From NCBI GenBank assembly GCA_965178125.1, contig OZ237774.1:124001-188000 (forward strand): DNA of 64,000 nucleotides, given 5' to 3'. How positions within the stretch are numbered: the first letter of the stretch is position 1; every line of letters starts with the position of its first letter. The notes beneath the pieces were generated by a model. It was not told the DNA's origin and did not search any database. It saw nothing but the letters and a program-made list of their open reading frames with translations. This document shows, piece by piece, positions 9,788 to 21,599 of this stretch. A program made the position numbers and the translations under genes. The stretch is from Bilabrum cf. latius (Eukaryota; Bigyra: Bicosoecida; Bigyra; Bicosoecida).

Positions 9788-12700
9788 TCAGCCGGGCGGA
9801 GGTGCTGCACCGCTACTAGCACCGGGCGCTGGACCCGACACGGACGAGTCCGCCGCTGCAATTCTCCCGCTCCCCCCCCCCTACTGCAGACCACCAGCAC
9901 CCACTCCGGCGACGCCGCCGCCCGTGGTACCGCGATTCAATGCCATCGACCTGCCAGTGCCAGTGCCAGCGCCAGTGCCGCTCTCGTCGATCCTGGTACC
10001 CATGAGCACGCCGCTACCGCTGCCGGCAGCGCGGCCCGGCGGACCATCGCTGTGCGATGATGATCCAGTGCCAGCACTCGTCACACTGCGGGCGGACCCG
10101 CTCCGTGACATGCCCGCCGCCACGATGGGCGTGCCCGCAGCGACCAAGCCAGTAGGCCCATCGGGGGCGGGTCCAGGGCCGGGCCCTGCGCCCGTCGGCA
10201 GCCGAGGGGGTGCCATGCCGCCGCCTTCTGACCCGCCCTACCTGACTCCCATTGCACTCATCACACCGCCACCGCCGCTGCCACTCCCGGTGCCCCCCGG
10301 CAGCCCCCCGAACCCCCCCTGTTCCCCGCTCGGGGAGGCGCCGCTGCCTGCGCTGGCGGGCATGATCCCTGATCCGATCCCTGATCCGATCCGAAGGCCC
10401 TCGGTGCCCCTCGCCGACGATGCCCCGCGCGAGCCACTTCCACTCGTCACACCCCTCGCACTCATCACACCTGCGTCGGACCCCAGCGAGGACTCCCTCG
10501 TCATGCGGCTCGAGCCCATGGACATGGTGCGGCGCTGGGCCTGAGAGGCGTCCGCGGGTGCATTGCCTTGCCGTGCACCCGCATCGCCGCCGGCCTGATG
10601 CCCCATGGTCGTCCCGGTGCCCGCGCTTGGCAACGAGGTTCCGCTGAGCGTGCGCGCGGCGCCCTCGCGCCTGCCCTCCAGGTCCGCGCGGCCCATGAGG
10701 CTACGGTCCCCTAGCCCGGCTGCCGCCTCGTGGGCCCATCGCACCGCAGTGCGCTGCATCTAGTTTTGGCCCTGGCCCTGGCCGCTGCCGACCAGCTGCG
10801 GAGGCGGGGCTCTGTTCGACGCGCTCGTCACACTGACACCGCCACCGGAACCGTGCGACTGAACCGACCCGCGGGTTGCGTCCGGCGGCGAGCCGTGCCT
10901 GCTTGCGGAACCGGTTCTGCGCGGCGCCGCAACGCTCCCGCTCGCAAAGCTCCGCTCCGACTAGCGCCGGACTCCGTCCCGGGCCCAGACGCCCTGATCC
11001 GATCCCTGATCCGATCTCGGCCCCTGCTCCAGACCGGCCATGGCCGCCGCCTGCAGCAGCTCCATGGCCCGGGCCCGGGGGAGCGTCCCCGCGGCGGGGC
11101 CCGGGGTAGCACCTCCCGCACTCGTCACACCGGATCCACCCAGAGCGGAGCCGCTTCCTAAGGTGCCACCTGCTGATCCGATCCTTGTGCCTGATCCGAT
11201 CCCTGCGTCGGCCGTGGGGGTCGCAGCCTTCGCGGCGCCGCGACCCGCGCCCGCGCTCCCGCTTGCACTCGTCACACCTCCTGCGTCCGCTCCGCTCTTT
11301 GCTCTCGGCTTGGTTGGCTGTATTGTCAGCTTCTGACCCCCCTGTTGGTGTGACGAGTGCCCCGAACCCGGCACGTTCATCGGCGGCATCGCCCTCAGCA
11401 TCGACTGCGCCACGGCGCGGCCCACGTCCTCATTTTCGGCTCCGAGTTGCTGCACCATCCAGTTTGCGACCAGCCGCGCGGCGGCGTTCCTGAAGTCCCT
11501 AAGCACCCCGATGGTCTTGTACCCCCTGAGTTCCCCGAACTTGTTCCTCTTGTCCTGCAGGCTCTCCAGCTTCCTGCCCGCCAGTTTGGCCATCTTTTCG
11601 ATCTGGTCCAGGTGGCCCTTCCGCTCGTCCTGCTCCTTTTTGTGCAGGGTGGCTTGGCGGTCCCGCAGCCGCTGCTCCGCTCGCTGCCTGGACCTCGAGC
11701 CCCCATTCGAACCATTTCCGGCTCCGGGTCCGGGGGCGGTTCGGGTGCCACCCGCTCCTGCACCGCTTCCCATTCCAGTGCCCGTGCCAGTGCCAGTGCC
11801 CGTGCCTGCGTCACCGCCGCTGAGACCGCCCGACTCCGCGCCGGCGCCACTCGTCACACCGAGTTGCTCCTCGAGCTCCTTCTTCCTCTTGCTGGTCTCG
11901 TGCCGCTGCATGGCGTAGTCCCTTTCCTCCCTCCTCCGCGCGTCTAGTGCATCCCGCCGCCACCTGCGGGCCTCGTCCGCCAGCCCCTTCATCTTGCGCT
12001 GCTCCTATTTGCTCTCCTTCTCCAACTGGCGCCGCGAGCTGGCGGCCTGCCGCACCACCTGGTTCCGCAGCTGGTCCCTGGTATCGTATCCGTTGAGTTT
12101 CTCCGCCAGATCCATGCGCCCGGACTGCACGGCCAGCGACCCCGCCACCTGCAAGCCCTCGCCCAGCCCCCTGAGAGCTGCAGCCTCGAGCCCCTGCATG
12201 CCGCGCATGGCCGCTTGCTCCACCTCTGCAGATGCCTCATCCTGCTGCGCGGGCAGCAACCGGAGCTTGCCCAGCAGGTCGGATTCGAGCTCCAGATCTA
12301 GGCCCCCCCCCGCCCCGGCTCCCGTGGAGGGGGGGCGCCCCGCCTGCGCTCCCGTTCGGAGCCGACCCGCGGCATCGTAGGCCTCCTCCTGTCCCTGTCG
12401 CATGAGCTGGTCCGCGACGCTCTGAAGCTCGCGGCGGTCTGCGGAACCAGATGGCGCCGCGACAGGTGGACGTCCGTCACCGGCTGCGGAACCATTCTGC
12501 GCGGCGCCTGCTGTCCCAGAAGCGACAGCGCCGCCCACGATCGGGGGTCCGCCCATGCCATTCCCCTGCCCCTGCCCCTGCAAATGACCCTGCAAACGCC
12601 CCTGCCCCTGGCCCTGCCCCTGGCCCTGCCCCATTCCAAATGTTGCAGGCGTGTGCACGCGCTGGCCTCCCCGGATAGCGGAACCGTTCTGCGCGGCGCC

Positions 12701-15700
12701 CCCGCTGGTGGTGCTGGTGGTGCTGGTGGCAGATCCGGTGGAGAGCTTGCGCTCGGAGGAGTGAGCAGCGACTGCGGAACCGGATACTTGCGCGGCGCCG
12801 CGGGCCGAAGAGGGACGGATGCCGGTGTGCTGGTGCTGAGCACTCGTCACACCCGCTTGCTACCCGTCCAGCGAGAAATGGCTCCCTTGTTCCCTGGTAC
12901 GGTCGTGCACCATGGGGGACTGGTCGCCCGGCGGAACCGGCGCCGCGTCGTGCGTCCCCCCACGCTGCGGCTCCACTAACCCGTCTGCTGCGGAACCTTC
13001 GGCACTTGCGCGGCGCCACTGGTCGCCACCCTGCGACCAAGCGGTCTGCGCCACGTGCGGCTGCGGCTGCCGCTGCTGCTAGTAAGGCTAGAACAGAGGC
13101 CGGGGCTGTTCCCTCCACTGCACCCCCTGCCGCTCCAAAAGCGCACGCAACATTCCCGCCACATCCCCCATCTGCCGCTCCAGACCCCCCAGCCGCTCGT
13201 GGAGCCGTCGCACCTCTCTCCCCACCGCGGTGCGGAGCTCCTGCACCTCGCTCGATTGCGCGGCGCCGCGACCGGTTGCGGAACTTTGACCGCCGGCACG
13301 AGAGGCGTCGTAGGCGGCAGAGTAGGGGCCAGGACTTGCACCGTGTGACCCTGCGTCGTGGTGGCGTTGCTGATCGTGCGCTCCGGAACTACCGCCCCGG
13401 GAATCACGGTTCGCAGGTGCAGGCGCGTGCGTGGATCCAGTGCTCCCGGTCGCAACCTGGGTCGCGCCCCCATTCTCGGTGTGACGAGTGTACTCGTGCC
13501 CGGTGCCACCAGCTGCGGGGTGCGGCCCTCCCTCCCCATGCCCCTGGGCGAGGCCTCCTTCAGCGCCGCTCGGATGGCTCCGATCGGGTGAGGCACCGGA
13601 TCCACCGTCGGACCCCGGGTCTGCACCACTGCCGTTCGCGTCCATGCCCTGACCCTGACCCTGACCCTGACCCTGACCCTGACCCGTGCCTCCTTGTTCT
13701 CCCTCTTGTCCTCCTTCTTGCCCTCCTTCACCTCTACGCAGCTCCTGTCCCACCACGCCCTGCTGATGCACCTGCAGTCCAGCCTCCCCGCCAGAGGCAC
13801 TGACGGAGGACCCGGTGCCGCCGTCTCCAGCACCACCATGCAGTGCACCCCCCCCGCTCATGCCCGGGGAAGGTGCTGGCACCTAGCTTGTGGTTCCACC
13901 GGTGTTGGTGCCCTGCCCGTCGTTGTTCCCTGGACTTGTGTTCCCTGGACTTGTGTTCCCTCCCTGATGCTCCTCGTCATCGGCCACGTCAGGGGGGAGC
14001 GCGTCCGTCACCGTCCTGCGCGCGGCGCCGCCGGTGCTTGCGGAACCTCCGCTGGACCCGTCGTGCGCCGCGCTGCCGCTACCCACCTCCCCCTGATTCT
14101 GATCCGATCCTTGGCCCTGGCTCTGATCCTACGCCTAGGTCTGTGCCGTCTGCCGGGCCAGCTCGGCGGCAGCTGCAGCAGCGGCGGCTTCCTCGGCTTC
14201 CGCAGCGGCGGCAGCGGCAGCCGCTGCAGAAGCGGCCGCAGCAGCCTCAGCCGCCGCTGCCTACTCGGCAGCCTGTGCCCTGGCCCTCTCCTCCTTCTGG
14301 GCTTCACGAACCTTCGCTCGGAATCTCTCGCGAGCCTCGTCCAGCACCCGCCTGGCAGCGGCCTGCGCGGCGGCTTCGGCTGCCTCAATCTGCGCCGCAG
14401 TGGGCTGCACCTGTTTGGCGCTGACGGACCGGGCACCCGCAGCCGCGCCCCCCCCTGACCCCCCGGCACCGCCCGGAGCGCCCCCAGGGGATGTTGATGT
14501 CCCCTGCGCGGGGTCACCGCCACCGTCCCCAGAACCCCCCGCAGCTGCCTGCGAGGTTGCAGCCGCCTGATCCAGGCTTGCCTTGCGCGCCGCCCTTGCC
14601 GCCTGGATGGCCTGCCTCATGGACCGCGTGTCGATGGCGAAATCATCCAGGTCCCTGTCGCTGAGTGTGCCCCCGGCCTCGAGGACGCCTGCCAGGAGAG
14701 CGCTGGAGGCGTGCTTGCCTGTCCCCAGGGGGCTGGTGGAGGCACCCCCGGCCCCCATGCCCCCCCCTAGTGGGGGCGGGACGGGGACGGCCCCCGCGGT
14801 GCCAGGGGTATTCCCTCCCCCATCCTCCCCCGCTGCACCCCCCCCCACAGGCTTGAGGAGCTGCTGACCCCCCTGCAGGAACGGATGCCTCATGAGATCG
14901 GAGGCTTCCGGTCTGACCCAGCGGAACCTTTTCGGCGGCGCCGCGCTCGGCATCACCATGCCCTCGGGGTCAACGGCTAGGCCCACCGCCCCCCCCGCGC
15001 CGGCGCCCTGCCCGCCCCCAGAATGCCCCCCAGGCCCTTGATCCGATCCTTTCGCCGCCGCCACCCACCCCTCGGGCGGGGTGGCCCCGGCCTGATGGAA
15101 GGAGGGGGCAGCAGACGCAGCGGCGTGCCGGTGGGTGGGGGTGTGCGCGGCGCCGGTTCCGCTTGGCGTCGATTCGGGATGCTGGTCCTGGTCATGATCT
15201 GGCTCTTCTTCCTCCTCGCCCTCGCCCTCGCCCTCGCCGGGCATGGGGCTCCCTTGTTCCCTAGCTCTTGCGACCATCCGTTGCGACCCCTCGGCCGAGT
15301 GCTCCTACAGCGCGGGCGAGTCCGCTCCATCGCCGTCATCATCTTCATCTTCGCCGTTGTCGTCGTCCTCCTCCGGGCCGCTGGCCTGCCTGGCGGCCTG
15401 GCCGTCGCCGGTGCCGGTGCCGGTGCCATGGGATGCGCCTGAGCCTGGGCCGCTGCCTCCCGTGGCGACAGCTCCGGCGGCCGCCTTCTTTTTCAGCGTC
15501 ATCTTCGAATCGCGACCGCCACTCTCTCCGGATGCTGCTCCTAGGGCTGATGCTGCTGCCTCATTGGCCTCGGACTTGGACTCCTCGTCTGCTCCGATCG
15601 GCACGCGGGTCCCCATGCAATGCCTCACGAAGTCGTACGCCTCCGGCCAGGCATACCTCATGTCCCTCAAGCCCTGGGGCTCCTCCCCCGCGCTCACCGC

Positions 15701-17358
15701 AGTCATGATCTCGCCCAGAGTGCGGTGCTCGGAGTAGGGGGTCCGGTTGGTGACCATCTCCACCACGCACATGGCGAAGGCCCAGATGTCCACGGTGTGC
15801 GTGTAGGTGCTGCGGCTGCTCCTGTCAGCTTCGTACATATCCGGAGCCATAAATTCTGGCGTGCCCGTGACGGTCATGCCGCTGCCTACCGTGCGAGCAA
15901 GTCCCAGATCCCCGATCTTGATGGAGCGGCCCTTCATGAAGATGTTGTCGCACTTGATGTCGCGGTGGATGATGCAGGGCTTTGTTCCCTGGGGCTGGTG
16001 GAGGTAGTGGAGGCAAGAGAGGATCTCCTGGCAGTAGTGCTTGAGGATGCGGCGAGAAATGGGCCACCTGCCCACGAACTTCCTGAGAGTGCCTGAGTGC
16101 ATCAGCTCCGTGATGAACACCACGCACTGCTTCTCGCGGGCAAACCACGCTCCATAGAAACCGATCAAGTTGGGATGCTCGAGGTCCCTGAGCAGCTTGA
16201 CCTCGTTCAGGATCCTCCTCTTGGCCTTGTCCGTGTACCCCCCGATCTTGACTTCGTTCCAGGCCAGCATGATGCCATGCTCCATGTCCTGGGCCTTGTA
16301 GACCACCTTGAAGGAACCCTTGCCGATCTCCTCGGCGAACTGCGGGACGGTGTGACGAGCGGATGGTGTGACGAGTGGGGCAGGCGGCGGGTCGGCGTTG
16401 GCAAGCGATCCGTTCGGTGGGCAGGGGCCAAGGCTAGGACAAGGAGCGGCAGTGCATTCAACCCTCGCAATCAAGGGCACCGCAACGCAATGGATCGCAT
16501 ATCACCGAAAGGTGGCGCACCATTCGTGTTTCTTGTTCTCTCTCTCACCCTGACGTAGTTCCCCATGGGGCTCTTCTCGACGAAATCGCGCTCCTCCTCC
16601 TCGTTCTCCTCGTCTTCTTCCTCTTCCTCGCTGTCCGTCTCTCCGACCCCTGCACCCGCTTTCTTCTTCTTCTATTTCTGCATATCCTCTTTCTCTTCGG
16701 CGGCCCCTTTCTCTCCGTGCGGGGAAGCCCCCACACCCTGCGGCTGAGCCGGCTTGGAGGAGGAGTCTGGCTCGGTGCCGGGCTGGGCCGGCTCGGCAGG
16801 GGCAGGTGCAGGTGCAGGCGCAGGCGCAGGTGTAGGTGTGTTGGGGCTGTTAGCTTCGCCCGCGGCTGCAACCGCAGCGTCCGCTGCAGCTTCTACAGGC
16901 GCAACTGTACCAGGACTCGGGTGCGCTGCCGTCGGTGGCTGCTGCTGTTCCATCTGCGGGGTTCCAGGGATGCTTGTAGACACCGCTGCAGCTTCTTCTG
17001 CACGGTCGTTGTATGTTGGATCGGCATGTTCCTGCGAAGCAGCAGAATGCTCTGCAGGTGGCGTGCTGCTGGCCGCGAGGAGATGAGAAGTGCTGCTGCT
17101 CGCCTCTGTTTCCGCTGCGCCTCCCGCCACTGGCATTACCTAGTCACCGCCAAGCTTTCCATCTTTCACATCAGAGCGCAAAACATCGCTGCCAGCTGCT
17201 ACTGGGCTCTACGTAGGGGCTGCCTCGTCGGTTGCATTGCCTGAGCTGGTCGGTGCCGGGCGTAGCGGCCCCGGACTAGTGTTGGATGCATCGCGCGCCT
17301 CACTTGCAGCTGCATCAAGTCCCTAGGTATGAGCTTGGCCCTCTGCAGATGCTTCCAT
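9788..17358 (-). CDS. WNK: WNK-family protein kinase with about 1,900-residue low-complexity tail
   Basis: Exons are 16549-17358 and 9788-16339; intron 16340-16548 has a GTGAGA donor and CCGCAG acceptor, joining NYVR to FAEEIGKGSFKVVYK. The product is about 2,453 residues and the stop is TGA. The kinase domain (about residues 272-520) has the WNK signature: the ATP-binding Lys sits in the glycine loop (GKGSFK) and the usual subdomain II Lys is Asn (LAWNEV). HRDIKCDN and DLGLAR are present; APE is replaced by APD in GTPEFMAPDMYE. WNKs regulate ion transport and osmotic or circadian responses in animals and plants. About 17 TAG codons lie in frame, many in Gln-rich stretches such as T-UAG-A-UAG-DQSQGQGSDQNQG (14129-14137) and LF-UAG-PY-UAG-QQRQPQ (13079-13090). 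The tail is Gly/Ser/Gln-rich with coiled-coil segments at about 11500-12240 and 14160-14420. The first Met follows an in-frame TGA. Confidence 0.92.
13647..13685 (-). repeat. (CCCTGA)6 hexamer run in WNK tail
   Basis: About six tandem CCCTGA hexamers on the + strand encode a Gly-Gln dipeptide run on the minus-strand frame of the WNK tail. It resembles telomeric-type repeats by composition only; its in-frame coding position argues for a slippage-born dipeptide tract. Confidence 0.85.
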
Positions 17359-18252
17359 ACTTCACTCTATTCGTTGCCCGCAAGCCCCTGGCGTGGTTGT
17401 ATACGTGCTGTGCTGCGCTCCCAGTCCGTCGGCAATACGGTTAATCCGTGGATACAGATCCTGGAAATTTGTCTAAATATCAATTAAACTAGAAATATGT
17501 GCCTCGTTTCCTGCTATATCTTGGTTCAGCAATCCAGAGACCCTTCAAGCATTGCTACCTACTTCGTTGACTGTTCGCCTTCTCAGTGCACTCCAACGGA
17601 TAGAAGCCGGCTTGCGAACGACTCGGGATATGAATACAAAATATAAATTTGTACTTCTAGCGAATGTGACAGTCCGATTACTGCCTTCCACAGCTCAGAC
17701 CTATGACACTTTTACCGAGTGCCTCTCCAACTTACACAAGCTTGCTACTAGCGTATTTCTTCAATATGTATAGAGTATACTGCATCAACGGATTGTCCAC
17801 CTGAAAAGGTGTGACATACTAGAACTTTACAAATTAACAGAGAAAATTAGCATGGTCCCTGCGAAAGGATGACACTCAACCGCAACGGATGGGTACAGAT
17901 ATTTTTTTTATTTTGCTTCCAAGGGCCTACTTCCCTCGTTACAGATGTGTATTCCATTGAGATTTTTAACCTCTTATATCATGCGCTACGAATACTCTGG
18001 ACCCTGCTGAGGGTCATTTTCATGTGGTTGGCTCCCCTCACTGAGGCTCTCAGCAACGAACCCAGCAAGTATGACCACGGCTTGATAAGGCCGTACAAGG
18101 TGCAGCGACGGGCAGGTCATCCAGGAGCCAGTGACACAACTGATATACAATGATGGGTGGTAACAGATCTTTCACCCAATCGGTGCGCAGACTCGTAGCT
18201 TAGCACGGCCCGGGGCGGGTGAGGGGGGCGACAAACCCGGAAGTAGGCCCGC
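17359..18252. promoter_or_regulatory. Divergent intergenic region between WNK and LRR genes
   Basis: This 894-bp, comparatively AT-rich stretch separates the WNK start (17358, -) from the LRR-protein start (18253, +) and must hold both promoters. Short open frames occur (for example 17552-17773) but show no domain or codon bias like the neighbours. No RNA gene or repeat was recognised. Confidence 0.45.
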
Positions 18253-21200
18253 ATGGTCAGTTGTTTGCGTCCCGCACACGCGGGGCCATCAGGAGAACTG
18301 GAGATTCTGCAAGCCATGCCCGGTAAGCCAATCTCAGATCATGCAACGAACAACCAGAGCATGCCTGGAACTCAAGGGGCAGAAAAGAGGATCGAGCCGC
18401 CGCAAGGCACCCATTCCAACAGCGTAGCAGATTTGGGTGGAGATACCGCGCTCGGCCAGCAGCGCATGTCGCCCGGCGTAAGCCGGCAATGCAGCCGCTC
18501 TGTCATACATATGACTAACAATCGACTGGTAAGGAGGCCATCCGCAGCTCATTTCGCATCTGGCCCCAGCGCTTACGCCACAGCATGCGAGGACCGGGTG
18601 ACGGTATCACCCGCTGCTCGGTTGAGGCCTTTTGGGGCGAACGGGGGCGATTTACCCAAGGATCGGCTCAGCAGAATATCCACGGTTGAAAATACAGACT
18701 CTTTTCGCGAATTGCTGCGGGATGATCAAGTACACGCTAGTACTAGCCATACAGGTCCAGGCAGGATTCGGTCATATTCTGTGGGGCATGCCGCTGGGGA
18801 GTGCCTCGAGTGCCTTGGTGAGGCGCAATCGAAAGCGATGGCGTAGCGTCATGAACACCAATCAAAGAGGCAACTTGATTCCGTACCGTAGCCGAATGCA
18901 CCCAGCGATTGGTGCAGACTGGTCCAGGCAAGCTCTCGGCTGGCAAGCACCGATCAGGCAGCAGCCGATGGCAACTTGAGCGATGATATTTGCAGCAGAT
19001 CTCTAGATACATCACAAGAAAATATAGTGAATTATGATTTGGCGAAAACTGGGCATTTAGAGCAGTGTATGGCACCTGCCAGTGCATGGGGCAAAGGCGG
19101 ACAGACGCAGCAGGTGGCAGTTCGTCCCCACTGGCACCAGCCCGCTGGCAGGCCGACGACCCTGACGGAAGCTAGGGAACCCGCGTTGGCAAACACAGAG
19201 GCTGCCAAGGCACTGCCTGGATGGCTGTGTTAGTCTCGTTGCCTGGACTGCACCACGACGCAAATCACCGATGTCGATTTGTCCTCCATCGCTGACGTGC
19301 TCTCCACAGGCACATGCCTGCGACAGCTCGACGTAAGCGACTAGCCAGGACCGATGGACGTAGGGCTCGTTCGGCTGGCGCAAGCCCTAGCGAACAACTG
19401 CTCGCTGCTTCAGCTGAACATATCCCACTGCACAGCGACCAGCCGCCGGGGATTAAAGGCGCTGGGCGCGTCGCTGCAGTGCAATGCATCCATCCAGTCC
19501 CTCCGCCTATCCGGGACGCCGCTCTCTCGCGGAGCCGCGCTGTCGCTGGCCGGCGGGCTCGCCCGCAACCGCTCCTTGCTCGAACTACGGCTGGCGGGGT
19601 GCCGCCTGTGTGACGAGTGCGGCGAGGCGATGGTGCGCGCGGCCTGCAGGCACCCCATGATGCAAGCGCTGGATCTTTCGGGCAACCGCAGCTGCGGCGG
19701 TGACGGTGGCGGTCATGACGATGGCGATGGCGATGGCGCGCACCGCGGCCTCACCGCACCATGCACCGGCCATCGGTGTGACGAGTGCGATTGTCATACG
19801 CCATCTCAAGGCATTGGCATGCGCACAGCCAGGGCCGCCCTTCTCTCCATGCGTGAGAGCATGACCATGCAGCTGATCGACATCGGAGCCGGTGCTTCCA
19901 CCGTCGGCCATGGCGGCAATCCCGAGCTGCTGCTGCTGGCAGCGGTGCGGCAGCTGGCCGCAGAGCCCCCAAGGAGAGGAAGAGGAAGAGGGAGAGTACA
20001 AGGACACTTGTCAGGTACGTCTTCGTCATCACCTGCATCTTCATCTTCACCAGCGCCGGCCGCAGTGGCAGCTCAAGACGTGTCCGATGGAAACAGTCCC
20101 ACTCGTCACAGCAGAAGCAATCGTCACACCGTGATCCGCTCTTCGTTTCTGCTGGACCGGATCGAGAGGATTCCGAGGCGGGTCACGATGCAAGCAGCCC
20201 AGAGGGCCAACCAACTGGCTCGGGCTGCTGGCGTGCACGGTCCGTGTGACGAGTGCTGCACCTCAGGGTCACTCGTGTGCCATCCAAAGAGGGCGCAGAG
20301 TCGGCTCGGCCAAGCGGCAACAGCCGTTGCTTCGGCAGTTGCTGCCTGCATCCGCTAGCTGGCCGCCCGGGATACGAGCCGCATACAGACGCACTCGTCA
20401 CACATCGCACCCTCCGGGCCCCGCCTCAGACGCCGCCGCCGACCGCTGCAGTCCCGGAAGCATGGTCGTGCAATGCACCTAGCAGCAGCAGCAGGGGCAG
20501 GCCCCGCCCCTAGGGGATAGAACTAGGTTGGGGACAGACCTGGCCAGGGCGGTGTGACGAATGGACACAGCGCCAACGGAGCCCCCCATTCCGGCACTAG
20601 CAGCAGCAGCAGCAGCAGCAGCTCCAGAAGCCTGACGATGCCCAGAAGGGGCGCCCTGATCCACCGGTGGATCCGGGAAGAGGCAGAAGAAGAGCAGAGG
20701 AGCGCGCTGTGCGAACACCCATGTGACGAGTGCGCTGTGGGACTGGGTGAATTCTGCATGCGCGCTGCGGCTGCCGTCCGCGTGGCTGGCCAGGAGCCGG
20801 GCGTTAGTGTGACGAGTGCGCTCGGTGTAGCCGCTTCGGCGCTCCGCCGCTGCAGCCGCATACTCGCTGCTCCCACCGCGATGGATGTGACGAGTGAGCA
20901 CAATGGCGCGGGACCTCTCCAGGGAACACAGTTCCAGGGAACACGACTTGACCCCGGGATGGCTGCAGCCCTCGCTGTTCTCCTTCGCGCGCTGCTGGAC
21001 GGGACTGACCACGCAGAGGGGCTGCGGCGGCTGCCGGGCGCGGAGTGTGACGAGTGTGAGGTGGGGAGTAGTAGCGCGGCTAGTGGCGAGATCGTGCCGC
21101 TTGCGTGCCTCGGGTACATCGGTGTGACGAGTGCGGTGGGTGAGCTCCAAGCCGCACTGGCAGACAGGGCGAGAGCCGGAGCAGGAGTAGGGGCAGGAAT

Positions 21201-21351
21201 CGAAGACAAATTGAGAAGGTGCTCCCTGTGCGTGACAGCTGCACCGAATGAAGCATGCATGCTCAATTGTCCGTCACCTAGGACGGAGCAGTAGGTGATG
21301 TGGCTGTGCGATCAGCTGCTCGGCGACTCAGAAGGGGAGTACGGGAAATGA
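18253..21351 (+). CDS. Leucine-rich-repeat protein (RI-like LRRs)
   Basis: A single frame of about 1,032 residues runs from the first ATG after an in-frame TGA to TGA at 21349-21351. TAGs lie at 18844, 18889, 19231, 19342, 20356, 20518, 20524 and 21292. Reading through 19231 and 19342 restores consecutive LRRs: ITDVDLSSIADVL, CLRQLDVSD-UAG, LLQLNISHC, IQSLRLSGTPLS, LLELRLAGCRL and MQALDLSGN. This NLRC/ribonuclease-inhibitor-like pattern implies a solenoid for protein binding. The remainder (about 20000-21350) is low-complexity with helical patches. Several CDEC tetrapeptides (near 19609, 19779, 20245, 20723, 21046) are the dispersed DNA motif GTGTGACGAGTG read in one frame, so they should not be taken as zinc-binding sites. 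Function is unknown. The N-terminal 300 residues match nothing I recognise. Confidence 0.8.
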
Positions 21352-21599
21352 CGCGCAAGCAAATGAAAACCCAGAACACAAGAAAATATTACGCAATGGA
21401 TCATGCTGTGAGTTTTCGATTGCGTGCGCTCAATTTGCCGGTCATCCCAGGGGCTTCCGTATGTGAGGTTGCAACCGCATTGGAAGCGAGCACGGGTTGC
21501 CGTTGTCGCGCGTTGCAGCCTTTGCTCATTCACAGCTACTGGCTCGCAACCAACAGCGAGGCAGCGTATTCGAAACAAACCTCAACCAAATTGACAACC

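Noticed and set aside
13647-13685. Interstitial telomere-like (CCCTGA)n array
   Set aside because: Only about six units, in frame in a coding region and surrounded by other hexamer-type dipeptide tracts; slippage is simpler.
12584-13803. Plus-strand open frames across the WNK tail
   Set aside because: Antisense shadows in GC-rich DNA; the minus frame is continuous with the kinase and has the UAG pattern of real genes.
19606-21050. Zinc-binding CxxC domain in the LRR protein
   Set aside because: Each CDEC is a copy of the dispersed DNA motif; spacing is irregular and no partner ligands are conserved.
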